Positions 23,511 through 33,344 are shown, counted from the first letter of the stretch. The stretch is DNA of 64,000 bases from Cordylochernes scorpioides (GCA_030710605.1 CP092876.1:66650115-66714114); one strand, 5' to 3'. The notes: generated from the sequence alone by a model not told the origin. Program-made: numbers and translations.

Positions 23511-23727
23511 GTATTTTTCCGTTCGTAACTAATACTTAAAGTAACATTTAAAATACAATATAACGCGGCTGATGATTGTAAAACGAAAATTGAAATTATA
23601 CCGCGAATGTTTCTTTTATAAAAATCGAAATTTATTTTCAAAGAGAAATAGCGACATTTCAAACTTTGAGGATGAGGTAGGGAAAGGTGAAACATGAAGA
23701 GTAATGGCGAACGGAAAAATAAAAAGT

Positions 23728-23801
23728 GTCCAGGGGCGGGAATCGAACCCACACCCTTCTGCTTACCGGGCAGGTGCCTTGTCCACTCGGCTACCCTGGA
23801 C
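23728..23801 (-). ncRNA. tRNA-like head, array unit 3
   Basis: Identical to unit 2 by eye. Confidence 0.75.
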
Positions 23802-24018
23802 GTATTTTTCCGTTCGTAACTAATACTTAAAGTAACATTTAAAATACAATATAACGCGGCTGATGATTGTAAAACGAAAATTGAAATTATACCGCGAATG
23901 ATTCTTTTATAAAAATCGAAATTTATTTTCAAAGAGAAATAGCGACATTTCTAACTTTGAGGATGAGGTATGGAAAGGTGAAACATGAAGAGTAATGGCG
24001 AACGGAAAAATAAAAAGT

Positions 24019-24092
24019 GTCCAGGGGCGGGAATCGAACCCACACCCTTCTGCTTACCGGGCAGGTGCCTTGTCCACTCGGCTACCCTGGAC
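24019..24092 (-). ncRNA. tRNA-like head, array unit 4
   Basis: Identical to unit 2 by eye. The fifth, partial unit ends before reaching the head. Confidence 0.75.
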
Positions 24093-24283
24093 GTATTTTT
24101 CCGTTCGTAACTAATACTTAAAGTAACATTTAAAATGCAATATAACGCGGCTGATGATTGTAAAACGAAAATTGAAATTATACCGCGAATGTTTCTTTTA
24201 TAAAAATCGAAATTTATTTTCAAAGAGAAATAGCGACATTTCTAACTTTGAGGATGAGGTATGGAAAGGGGAAACATGAAGAG

Positions 24284-24540
24284 CATATATATATGTGTAT
24301 GTGTTTATTTATGTATCGCCTTATCTTTTCCAAATTTAGACCTATACCGATGAAATTCCGACATTATAAAGATTTAGATCTGAATGAAGAAATTCTTATA
24401 AAGTTAGAACAGTATTATACGAATTAGACCGAAAACAGTCTAGTAATTTGATTTTTTTTTTTTCTGCGCAACCTAAGAACATTATTGAACTTTATAAAAT
24501 AAATGAAACTTACAGGGCTAAGTTTCTTGTATATCTTTTT
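24284..24540. other. AT-rich DNA, nothing recognised
   Basis: A TA-rich stretch follows the array; no gene. Confidence 0.35.
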
Positions 24541-24544
24541 ATTT

Positions 24545-24580
24545 TCAGGGTTTCGGACTGGTCAGTCCTTCAACAGGATT
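24545..24580 (-). ncRNA. Hammerhead-like core, degenerate
   Basis: Minus strand: CCUGUUGAA, stem II GGACU-GACC-AGUCC, then GAAAC. The order is right but the invariant CUGANGA box has A changed to U, so cleavage is not expected. A partner CCTTCAACAG lies at about 24737, suggesting a fold-back element. Confidence 0.4.
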
Positions 24581-24783
24581 ATCACGTTAACAAATTGATG
24601 ATAAATACTATTTTTATATATATTATTATTTACATATTTTAAATATTTATGATGTTGTTGAATATTGAACTTCGACGAAATGTATGGAGTTAGATCTGGA
24701 AGGATAGATTTAACTCTGGGATAAGCAAATTAATCCTTCAACAGACTGAGTAGAATATTCTGGGATCAGAAAATGAGTGCGAT

Positions 24784-24966
24784 AATATTGTAGCAAAGTA
24801 TTTATTTTATTTAAAGTTTATATCATTTTTTTATATTCATACTATTTATATTTTGCTACTCTGGAAACTTCCCTCATATCTTATAAATGTTGATTTTGTT
24901 CTTGCCTTAAATAAATTGCTGTGTCATTTTGAAGTTTGTCTTTCCTAATTTTCTACGTTACAATAT
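24784..24966 (+). mobile_element. MITE-J copy
   Basis: About 183 bp from ATATTGTAGCAAAGTATTTA to TTTCTACGTTACAATAT. The last bases are the inverse of the first. Other copies are at 37031 (-), 46609, 47148 and 56678 (interrupted). Confidence 0.75.
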
Positions 24967-25457
24967 ACTAATGAATCCTTACTTCACTATCTCTAGTAAT
25001 TTCCAATAATGTTGATGATGATAATAATAGCAATAATGATCATTCGATCAACAATTATTATTAGCGCAAATCAGGCAGAATTCAGAATAAAACCTGATCA
25101 TTTGCCAAGTATATCAGCGTTTCTCAACATCTTTATAACTCGCAAACTGTGAAATTTGGGTAGTTTACTGATTGACTAAGATTTAGCAAAAACTTCACTA
25201 GCATTACAGAAAAAACTACTTGATAATTAAACTTCCTCATTTTATATAAATCCTAGAATCAAATCATCAATGTGAAATATAGTAAATAAAAACATTTTTT
25301 GAATGCAGACATGTAGAAAAATCTCTTCAAGGACTAGTCAAAATTTTCAGCTGACCGGTGTCAGTTTCGTTAGCGGTTAAGAAAAATCCATAGTATATAA
25401 AAGAGGTGAGAGGGTTATTTAATAGTTTTAAAAACATTTGCAAATTTTAAATCTATA

Positions 25458-25733
25458 TACACCTATCCCCCGATTTACACGGTAGATACGTTCCTGAGAA
25501 AAACGTGTAAATCGGGGGATAGGTGTACACAGAAATAAAATGCATTGACAGGTTAAAATATGTAGTCAGCACATAAGCTCGGGATTCCTCGTGAGATGTG
25601 TACACAGCGCATGTGTTCAATCACAGTAGCATTTAGTATAGTGCGATAAAAACAAAAAAAAAACTTATTTGGAAAACCGTGTAAAAGCGAAAACGTGTAA
25701 AACAAGTACCGTGTAAATCGGGGGATAGGTGTA
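25458..25733. mobile_element. MITE-Q with 27-bp perfect inverted ends
   Basis: The 27 bases 25458-25484 (key part CCTATCCCCCGATTTACACG) are repeated inverted at 25707-25733. A further inverted copy of most of this lies inside at 25504-25530, giving a strong hairpin with the left end. The outer TA may be the target duplication. No coding capacity. Confidence 0.8.
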
Positions 25734-25859
25734 CTTCTAAATCTCTAAGAAGAGATAAAAGTTAACAGCTACTTGTCACCGTTAGATTTTGACTATTTTT
25801 AGAAATGATATATTGCGATTTCCCCTATTGTAATACTTTTAAATGTGAAGTACTCCAGT

Positions 25860-26200
25860 ACAAGATGTTTGAAGGGAGCCTGGTGGAAAGTGAAGAAGGG
25901 GGGGCATTGTCCCTCGCGACGCGTGCCCCGCCACCAGCACGAGTTCCGGCGAAGATAAGGTTTAATTAGGGGCCGATGAAATCTTGATAAGTCCGGGCGG
26001 CCGACGACCGAATGCAAATATAGCCGTCCGTTACCGTGATGCAAATTAAGAACGTGACGAATTATATGCAAATGTGGAACCATTAACTTTGTAATCGCTC
26101 ACATTATTAGTTTAGCTAATTAAGCCAATGTCGCAGTTGGACTCAACAGAACGGAACACCTTGGGACCGTCCTAGACAGACATGTCTGACAAATCCATTC
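25860..26200. promoter_or_regulatory. Enhancer-like unique segment with three octamers
   Basis: GC-richer, non-repetitive DNA in an AT-rich setting. It holds three perfect ATGCAAAT octamers (POU-factor sites) at 26012, 26039 and 26066, each exactly 27 bp from the next. Also present are AGATAAGG and TTGATAAG (GATA-like) near 25955-25990 and TTTAATTAGG and GCTAATTAAG (homeodomain-like). Such clusters are typical of conserved developmental enhancers. The weak 94-codon minus-strand frame across it has no known motif. Function is inferred only from motif content. Confidence 0.45.
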
Positions 26201-26274
26201 TGGAATCAGCTGAAGGCATGCATCAGTTTCAGTGGTTGAAAATATTCATGATCACAAATACCAGAGAAAGTTTA

Positions 26275-26790
26275 CAAACTTTGAATTTGTCTATTCCCAC
26301 AATTTGAATTTGTCTATTCACACACACACACACACACACAATTTGAATTTGTTTATTCACAATTTGAAATTGTCTATTCCCACAATTTGAATTTGTCTAT
26401 TCACACACACACAATTTGAATTTGTTTATTCACAATTTGAATTTGTCTATTCCCACAATTTGAATTTGTCTATTCCCACAATTTGAATTTGTCTATTCAC
26501 ACACACACACACAATTTGAATTTGTTTATTCACAATTTGAAATTGTCTATTCCCACAATTTGAATTTGTCTATTCACACACACACAATTTGAATTTGTTT
26601 ATTCACAATTTGAATTTGTCTATTCCCACAATTTGAATTTGTCTATTCCCACAATTTGAATTTGTCTATTCACACACACACACAATTTGAATTTGCTTAT
26701 TCACAATTTGAATTTGTCATATCACACACACACACAATTATAATCAGTTTATCCACAATTTGAATTTGTTTTTTTTTTTACAATTTGTCT
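26275..26790. repeat. Minisatellite with CA-repeat spacers
   Basis: Many copies of ACAATTTGAATTTGTCTATTC alternate with (CA)n runs. A higher-order repeat is visible: the block at 26333-26505 recurs at 26513-26690. Confidence 0.9.
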
Positions 26791-26861
26791 TGAAGATAGA
26801 GGTTGTATGGCCAGCATTCATATTTCTGTAAAAATGACACTTCGGCCAGTTAAAGTTTTAT

Positions 26862-26906
26862 TTTCTCAACGTTTCATCAAAAATCGTTTGTCTTCGTCAG
26901 AAGAAA
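26862..26906 (-). ncRNA. Hammerhead ribozyme, left arm
   Basis: Minus strand: UUUCUU, CUGACGA, a stem II region, GAAAC, GUU, GAGAAA. Stem I pairs UUUCUU with GAGAAA (one G-U). Stem III would be only A-U and C-G without a loop (ACGU). Such minimal stem III hammerheads are known from Penelope-like elements and retrozymes, where activity is usually in dimers. The left strand of stem II is partly decayed here (ACAAAC against UUUUGA). Confidence 0.6.
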
Positions 26907-26994
26907 TAAATAAAAATATAGCATTTGGCAAGGCGTTAAAAATGGTTTTACACTATTGTTTTTAATGCTTTGCCAAATGGTGTATTTTTATTTA

Positions 26995-27039
26995 TTTCTC
27001 CTGACGAAGACAAAAGATTTTTGTTGAAGCATTGAGAAA
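26995..27039 (+). ncRNA. Hammerhead ribozyme, right arm
   Basis: UUUCUC (26995-27000), CUGACGA (27001-27007), stem II ACAAAA-GAU-UUUUGU, then GAAGC, AUU and GAGAAA. Stem I is a perfect 6 bp and stem II a perfect 6 bp. The core GAAA is GAAG here, so this copy is probably weak or dead. Confidence 0.6.
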
Positions 27040-27099
27040 AAAAAATTCTAACTGGCCGAACTGTCTTTTTTACAGAAATTTGAATATGCTTATACACAA

Positions 27100-27540
27100 T
27101 TATAACTTGAAAAGGTATAGAATTTCAAAGTGTAAAAAATAGAATAAACAAACTGAAATAGAGTGAACAAGGTGAAATTGAGAATTAACAAAATTAAAAC
27201 AATAATTATCAAATTTAGGATTAATAAATTTATATATTTGGGAAGACAAATTCAAATTATAAATAAATAAATTCAAATAGGGTATAGACAAATTCGAATT
27301 CTTTGTGTGTGTGAGAATAAACATTCAAATTTAGCATAAGAAAATTCAAGCTGTTATTAAATGAATTCACATCGTAATAAAACAAATTCAAATTTTGAGT
27401 AAACGATTACAATTTTCAGTAAAAAATTCCAAATTGGGAAGTAAATTCTCTCTCTCTCTCAAATTGTTAATAGATAAATTCAAATCAGAAGAAATAAATT
27501 TAAAATTAAGAATAAAACATTCAAAATTTCCATCAATATA
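27100..27540. repeat. Degenerate inverse of the 26.3-kb minisatellite
   Basis: Repeated AAATTCAAAT blocks, the inverse of the ATTTGAATTT unit at 26275-26790, now strongly diverged, with a (TC)n run at 27449. They extend the palindrome around 26948 outwards on both sides. Confidence 0.6.
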
Positions 27541-27596
27541 TATATAATATATGATTATGCTTTTGGTAACTTTCAGTAATTTTCAACTTTCTCAGT

Positions 27597-27892
27597 GAAA
27601 GAAATGGCTGATATAAGAAGAGGCTAGAGAAATGGTTGGGAAACTTTTGAGTCGGAAGATTCAAAAATTAAAATATGCAAAATTTCAAATTTTTTGATGA
27701 GCCACAAAATATTTTCTTGCTAACAATAAATAGTACTCGCATAAATAATATTTACGTATGAAACTATATAGAAAGCCGCAGCTTCACATCCAAAGAGCTG
27801 TATGTGACTCACGAGCCGCAGTTTGCCGACCCCTGGGCTAGAGTATTGAGATCTTTAGATCCCCAACATTCATTCTAAGTAATAAAAAAAAA
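27597..27892. repeat. Duplicated hAT-MITE locus, copy 1
   Basis: A 206-bp hAT-type MITE (27630-27835; right end GTTTGCCGACCCCTG) is flanked by the 8-bp duplication GGCTAGAG at 27622 and 27836. Its flanks also match those at 29664-29960. The same target site in both places means one insertion later duplicated with its surroundings. Confidence 0.8.
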
Positions 27893-28665
27893 AGCATATC
27901 CTGACCAGGAGCACATGTGCAATAGGCTTTTTTATTTTTAACTAGCGGATGTACCCGGCTTCGCCCGGGTTTTACCCGAGTAAAGGTTTGTCTAACGAAC
28001 ATTTGTTAAAACAATTCTCTATAAACTTATTTAAAAAAAAGATATATTTTGATAATTTGAAACTCGTAAATTTGAATCTCTCGATAAAGTGATCATTTTT
28101 TCCCGGTCCCTGTGTGCCGTGTCATCCTGAATTTTGTCTTTCCTAACTTTCTACATTACAAAATCATCGTTTTATCTAGTGAACATTTTTTCCCGGTCCC
28201 TTGAAAAATACTCGATAAGTTGAATAAAATCAATATTAATTGGTTCCCTCGGTAATTGGAAGTTAAAGGAATAGTATATTCGCCTTGGAATTGTATCATT
28301 ATTCTTGTCTCAAATAAATTGCCGTGTCATCCTGAGATAATCTTACTTTTGATAAATAATCTTTAAGATAATAAACTTAGTGATAATAAAACTTATAGAT
28401 AAAAAAACTTGTTAACATCGTCGCAATGGGGGGCGCTGCTTGCGAGTTAAATCTACAAATCTGAAAATAATTCTAAGGATATTCAAGATAGTCAAGAAAT
28501 TATTTTTCAGAAACCTTCCCAGTACTATACTAAACAACTTCCCAAAGTTTAATGGCGTTCCAATGAATGGTTAGGTCAGGCATAAAGGACACACACACAC
28601 ACATTCATTTTTATATATATAAGATATCAACACCTTACCCACTTTTTTTTTCTATTGTATTTTAA
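27893..28665. mobile_element. MITE-M fragment split by a Helitron
   Basis: GCATATCCTGACCAGGAGCA at the left and TATCAACACCTTACCC at the right are the parts of MITE-M that are contiguous at 61545-61600. Between them lies the Helitron at 27942-28624. The whole block interrupts the duplicated locus at its TAAGTAAT. Confidence 0.75.
27942..28624 (-). mobile_element. Non-autonomous Helitron, complete (683 bp)
   Basis: On the minus strand it starts TCTTATATATATAAAAATGA and ends CTAG (27942-27945). A CCCGGGCGAAGCCGGG hairpin lies just inside. It is inserted between A and T: the joined flanks TTTTTAA|TATCAACACC occur uninterrupted in MITE-M at 61563-61580. These are all Helitron hallmarks (5' TC, 3' CTRR, hairpin, AT target, no duplication). 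No Rep or helicase is encoded. Related copies: 42317 and 43556. Confidence 0.88.
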
Positions 28666-28830
28666 TATTCTCAGTAATAAGGTTTAGGAATACCAAATTC
28701 TTTTTATTAATCCCTTCGCTGCCGTTTAACCAGTGCCACTACCATAGGATAGAATTACCCCAGATGTTGTCATTCTTTTTTTAATACCGTTTATTCAAGT
28801 AATAGTAACATAAAGTTAACCCAGGCTCCT
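28666..28830. repeat. Duplicated locus copy 1, distal part
   Basis: Resumes the match to the second copy: GGTTTAGGAATACCAAA and GCCACTACCATAGGATAGAA here correspond to 29947-30120. Confidence 0.75.
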
Positions 28831-28956
28831 GGAGCGTATCATTGGATCTCCAACTATCCGACCGTTTATTCAATATAAACGTTTATACAGTTTAAAAAAC
28901 TGTATATATATAAAATAAAGTCAAAACCAAGGTTATATACAACTATTAATATATAT

Positions 28957-29015
28957 ATGGCGCTCTGCCATCTAAAAATCGCATGTGCTCTTAATCAGGA
29001 TATGCTTTCATTATT
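28957..29015. mobile_element. MITE-M end fragment
   Basis: ATGGCGCTCTGCCATCTAAA and CAGGATATGC, the outer arm only. Confidence 0.6.
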
Positions 29016-29663
29016 TTTAATATACAACTATGTAACAACGTACCCTCCATATATTCAAATTGAGAAAAATGCTTTCAATATTGAACCAAAAGAATAAAAA
29101 TTGGATCTTAAATAATGCGCAGGCTGTTATAGGCTTCTGAGGAAAGACCCATTATCACAGCTGGCGTGTGTTTGCTTAATGAAAAGATTATGGGGACATA
29201 TATATTAGTAAAAAAGTGCAAAATGCTAATTTCTTCGGCTCCTGGTGCCCGCGTGTTGCCGAGTATACCAATCCGCTAGGTTAGATTAGTTTAAGATAGG
29301 TTGAATTTGATTATTCCGATTAGGTGTGTTTAGATCAAATTGTTTTAAAATGTAAATATTTTGCCATACTGGAATAGTCCTATCGCGAAATATACAATCG
29401 ACGGCGTGTTTCCACGCAGACGAAGAAATAAGGATCCCACCAAAAAAAGACTTTATTACACTAATAAGGTTCAGATTGAAGTGTATACAAGCGTGTGTCA
29501 GCCTTATTAGAATGGCAGGTTATAAAGGCGGAGCACGTCCGAAGCCGGTTACTCTCTGCCTGATGAATATATTGGCAAACAGCTGGGAGACTGCTCGTTG
29601 ATTAGCCGGGTACCTTTTAACTAGAGCTCTCTTGTCTTATATATCCCCTTGTTTATTTCTCAG
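29016..29663. other. Unassigned DNA
   Basis: Moderately GC-rich between 29390 and 29640 with no recognised family or frame. Confidence 0.3.
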
Positions 29664-30120
29664 AGAAAGAAATGGCTGATAGAAGAAGAGGCTAGAGCAG
29701 TGGTCGGCAAACTTTTGAGTCGGAAGAGTCAAAAATTACAATTTACAAAATTTCAAAGTTTTTAAAGAGCCACAAATTATTTTCTTGCCAACAATAAATA
29801 GTACTCGGATAAATAATATTTACGTATGGAAATATATAAAGAGCCGCAGCTTCACATCCAAAGAGCCACATGTGACTCACGAGCCCCAGTTTGCTGATCC
29901 CTGGGCTAGAGTTTCGAGATCTTTAGAATCCCCGATATCCATTCTAAGTAATATAACAAAGTTTAGGAATACCAAACAATTTATTAAATTAACCCTTTCT
30001 CTGCTATAGACATGCTACCAATAATTAGCCAATGCCACTACCATAGGATAGAATTGCCCCAGATGTTGTCATTCTTTTTTAAGACCGTTTATTCAAGTAG
30101 TAGTAACATAAAGGTAACCC
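29664..30120. repeat. Duplicated hAT-MITE locus, copy 2
   Basis: The uninterrupted copy. The hAT-MITE at 29698-29903 (CAGTGGTCGGCAAACTTTTG to its decayed inverse) is flanked by GGCTAGAG at 29690-29697 and 29904-29911. Confidence 0.85.
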
Positions 30121-30244
30121 TTTAACTAATGTGGCTGTTAATAAAGAAGGCGAAGATTAACGATTCACACAGTATAGTTTAAATGTAAATGTCTTTTTAT
30201 ATTAAATCATACTTGCCTAGTAGAAGAGAACATTTATGCAGACA

Positions 30245-30840
30245 AGGCACATCAGTTGGCCGGTATTGTGATCAGGGTGCACGGACGGATCTGATCTGCT
30301 CCATGAACAAGATAACACGACCACCTCAGTTGGCCGGAATTGTGATCAGGGTGCACGGACGGAACTGATCTGCTCCATGGACAAGACACCACCACCACCT
30401 AAGTAGGCCGGTATTGTGATCAGGGTGCACGGACGGATCTGATCTGCTCCATGAACAAGACACCACCACCACCTCAGTTGGACAGTATTGTGATCAGGGT
30501 GCACGGACGGAACTGATCTGCTCCATGAACAAGACACCACCACCACCTCAGTTGGCCGGTATTGTGATCAGGATGCACGGACGGATCTGATCTGCTCCAT
30601 GAACAAGACACCACGACCACCTCCGTTGGCCGGAATTGTGATCAGGGTGCACGGACGGAACTGATCTGCTCCATGGACAAGACACCACCACCACCTAAGT
30701 AGGCCGGTATTGTGATCAGGGTGCACGGACGGATCTGATCTGCTCCATGAACAAGGCACCACGACCACCTCAGTTGGCCGGTATTGTGATCAGGGTGCAT
30801 GGACGGATCTGATCTGCTCCATGAACAAGACATCATCATA
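30245..30840 (-). repeat. 74-bp minisatellite, 8 units, 4-unit higher order
   Basis: GTGATCAGGG recurs at 30268, 30342, 30416, 30490, 30564, 30638, 30712 and 30786, a strict 74-bp period. Units 2-3 and 6-7 share the same variants (for example CATGGACAAG and CTAAGTAGGCC), so the array doubled as a 296-bp block of four. 74 is not a multiple of three, so the open frames across it shift from unit to unit and are not genes. A lone diverged unit lies inverted at 40190-40300. Confidence 0.93.
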
Positions 30841-31460
30841 CTTGGCTAGTTTTCGGATCAAGTGCCCATCAACAGTTGCCTTAAACTAACGTATGATTCT
30901 ACAAATATGTTTTATCAATTCTATTTTATACATATGTATATTATTTAAAAATGCTTATTTTGGATCATAAAGTTTCATTTTCCAATATTTCGTAAGGCAA
31001 CTCGCCAAACTTCTTCGGGGAACAAGATTGTTTTGATATATATGGATATAATATAATATATGGATTGCTCTATTTTCAAACACATATGCATATTTATAAA
31101 CTTTATACATAGGATATTTTGACAACTAATACTTTTATTACATTTGATTGAATATAATCGTTTTATATTCTCAAAGAAATAATCTTGGTCCATTTGATAA
31201 ACTAGAGAGAGAGGTTTGAGATTTATTATGATAATAATATAACTGTACCATTGTCCGAATTTATGTATTATATATAGCGTGTTATATATATATGTACTTA
31301 TCAAAATACTGTTGAACACTTAATTCTGTCGGTGATTGGTTCAAGGGTATTAGCCACTTGATTAGCACAGGTTCCTAGGGGAGACACAAAGGTCGTCAGC
31401 TACTCAAGTTGTTATATATATATATATATATCGTAATTTAAACAAAGATATGTAAGTAAT
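30841..31460. other. AT-rich DNA, nothing recognised
   Basis: A 114-codon minus-strand frame (30975-31319) is rich in Ile, Tyr and Asn as chance frames in AT-rich DNA are. It shares GGATTGCTCTATTTTCAAA with the outer end of MITE-K near 31053. Confidence 0.35.
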
Positions 31461-31870
31461 AAAGTATGACGTCTTTTCTAGTCGTCTCATAGTGACACCA
31501 GCTTGCCACCGGACACCCGGGGGATCCAGAGAGGGACAAAAAGGGCGTTGGTCCGGATGTTGACAGTTAGTTAGCTTAAAGTGGATATTTTCGGACAGGC
31601 CCGTGCAGTACTAGGTTCGTTTGTCATCTCACGGCGGCCCTCGTGGTCGCCGTTTTGGCCCCTCTCTGCCCCTGCGGCTTCATGCAGGACGCCGAGCTTT
31701 TCTCTGCTAATCCTCATCTTTCCCCTGGTCCTGGTGCCACTTGAGACGTATTGGGAGAGCGTCTTTTGATCCCAAACTTTGTCCTTACTGTCCCGTGCGG
31801 ACTTCCCACTCTGCACGCCTTGCCACTCAACCCCGACTGCTTCCAACTCACTTGTTGTCTTACCCGGGTT
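31461..31870. other. GC-richer segment of unknown origin
   Basis: About 400 bases with marked GC content and frames of 60-91 codons on both strands, none with a known motif. It could be a solo terminal repeat, an exon of an untranslated RNA, or regulatory DNA. Confidence 0.25.
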
Positions 31871-32499
31871 TACAACATATATATTATTTTTTTTTTTTAA
31901 TTTGCGGATGGGCGCAGATATCAGAATATGTGAGAATACGAAAACAATAAATAATATTGTAACTTGCTTTGTATTTATTTATTCATGTTGAATATTTAAT
32001 TATTCTTCGATTTTCTTTATGGTTAGGCAGTCAACAACACTGTACTTTCTTTCCTTCTCTAATTTTGCATAAGTTATTTTTGGTTTGTTTATATATTATG
32101 GTTAACCTTGCTGTAATCTATTAAATAGTATAACACAAAGTATTGTGAACATCCCTTATTTCTAAATAGGGAACGTTACAAATATGAACCCTGTGAATAA
32201 CAAGATAAGGATAAAAAAAGGTAACAAAAAAGGGGGTAGATTTAAGAAAACGTGGCATGTTGAGATTTTAAACAAGGGAGTAAGAATTTGATAGAAGATA
32301 TTTTAAAGACAGAGATAAATAGAAATGAAAAGAAGGAGACCTTTTCCAGCAATCATCATACATTGACAATGAATCTTCTATTCCAATAGATATCTCTTTC
32401 GCTGAAAACTATAAATATATTTTAAACGCTACTTTTCTTTATATATAATTAAAACCTATCTCTATAACCCTTATAATGGAATTATTAGAAATTGAAAGA
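31871..32499. other. Unassigned AT-rich DNA
   Basis: Nothing recognised. Confidence 0.35.
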
Positions 32500-32560
32500 A
32501 GGAGGGTATGGCTCATCAGTGGTGATCCTTCCCTGAGTTTTCGCCTTTTTGATCTCGAGA
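32500..32560 (-). repeat. Repeat F copy
   Basis: GGTATGGCTCATCAGTGGTG core and GAGTTTTCGCC end. Confidence 0.55.
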
Positions 32561-32654
32561 TCGCTTCACTATTGTATTATACTGAGTTTCTTATAATGTG
32601 AAATTGCTATTAAATACAGTAAATTGGTGTTTCTAAAGAACTATAGATAAACTT

Positions 32655-32817
32655 ACTTTTGTAACAAATAAACTTACTATCAATGTGTTTCTTTTCAATA
32701 ATATAGCATCGAATATTATCTTTACAGACCTGGTCAGACCTTTACAGGTCTATAAAGATAATGATGATGCTATTATTGAAAAGAAACACATTGCCACTAA
32801 ATTTATTTGTTACAAAA
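32655..32817. repeat. Fold-back repeat
   Basis: Arms of about 75 bp: TTTGTAACAAATAAACTTAC, GTGTTTCTTTTCAATAATAT, AGCATC and TTATCTTTACAGACCTG face their inverses, meeting near 32737. A single arm, diverged, is found at 54575-54660. Confidence 0.85.
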
Positions 32818-32873
32818 TTTATCGATAGATGGCAATTAAATTTATAAAAATATTTAATATACTTTTTTTTTTT

Positions 32874-33107
32874 TAAATAGAGCAATCCATAAATAAATCG
32901 TGAATTAAAAAGGCATATATTGGATCAAAATATCATTTATTTTACCACTATTTCAGTTGACTGAACGCCAACCTTTATCAAGGTGTTATATAATGTGTTA
33001 TACAATATACAATATGTTATAACACCTTGATAAAAGTTGGTGTTCAGCCAACCGAAATATTGGTAAAATAAATTATATTTTGATCCAATATATGCCTTTT
33101 TTAATTA
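32874..33107. mobile_element. MITE-K, fold-back with hammerhead-like arms
   Basis: Long palindrome: AATTAAAAAGGCATATATTG, GATCAAAATATCATTTATTT, GAACGCCAACCTTTATCAAG and inverses. In each arm CUUGAUAA, a stem II GGUUGGC-GUUCA-GCCAACC type and GAAA follow in hammerhead order, but CUGANGA is altered. The sister copy is at 46837-47060. Confidence 0.8.
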
Positions 33108-33344
33108 ATACTTATTTTTGTAAATCTATTTTTTACTCTTAGTCAAGATCTCAACTAGACACTTCGAAGAAGGCAAGGTGTCGGTGTACAATAGATTCAA
33201 CATGTAAATATAACATCTATTTCAGACAAAGATTTTTTTTCTTGATTTAGAAAGTTGCCATTTGAAGCATATTCGACATTTGACCGAATACGTTTAGCAA
33301 AACTACCTTCTTTATTAACCAGTACCAGTGGCAAAAGTTTGTTA

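Larger units (their letters stand above)
22997..24283 (-). repeat. Satellite of SINE-B units (291 bp x 4.4)
   Basis: Direct tandem copies start at 22997, 23287, 23578, 23869 and 24160 (periods 290, 291, 291, 291). The last is cut off at 24283. Copies are nearly identical. Each full unit carries, on the minus strand, a tRNA-like head plus a body. The same unit exists once, diverged, at 2842-3107, so the array is an amplified SINE and not a random satellite. Open frames of 90-187 codons here simply follow the period (291 is 3 x 97). Confidence 0.92.
26813..27090. mobile_element. Fold-back element with two hammerhead-like arms
   Basis: A long imperfect palindrome centred near 26948. The left arm contains TTTCTGTAAAAATGACAC, TTCGGCCAGTTAAAG and ATTTGGCAAGGC; the right arm holds their inverses. 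Each arm contains a hammerhead-like fold (see 26862 and 26995). No protein is encoded. Confidence 0.85.

Noticed and set aside
23369..23932. 187-codon frame on the minus strand
   Set aside because: It is two units of the 291-bp SINE-B satellite read through; 291 is divisible by three, so frames stay open by periodicity.
22997..24283. CRISPR-like regular repeats
   Set aside because: The units are long, contiguous and have no unique spacers; the context is eukaryotic.
30346..30839. Frames of 65-66 codons with repeated HGADQ-like peptides
   Set aside because: They follow the 74-bp minisatellite, whose period is not a multiple of three.
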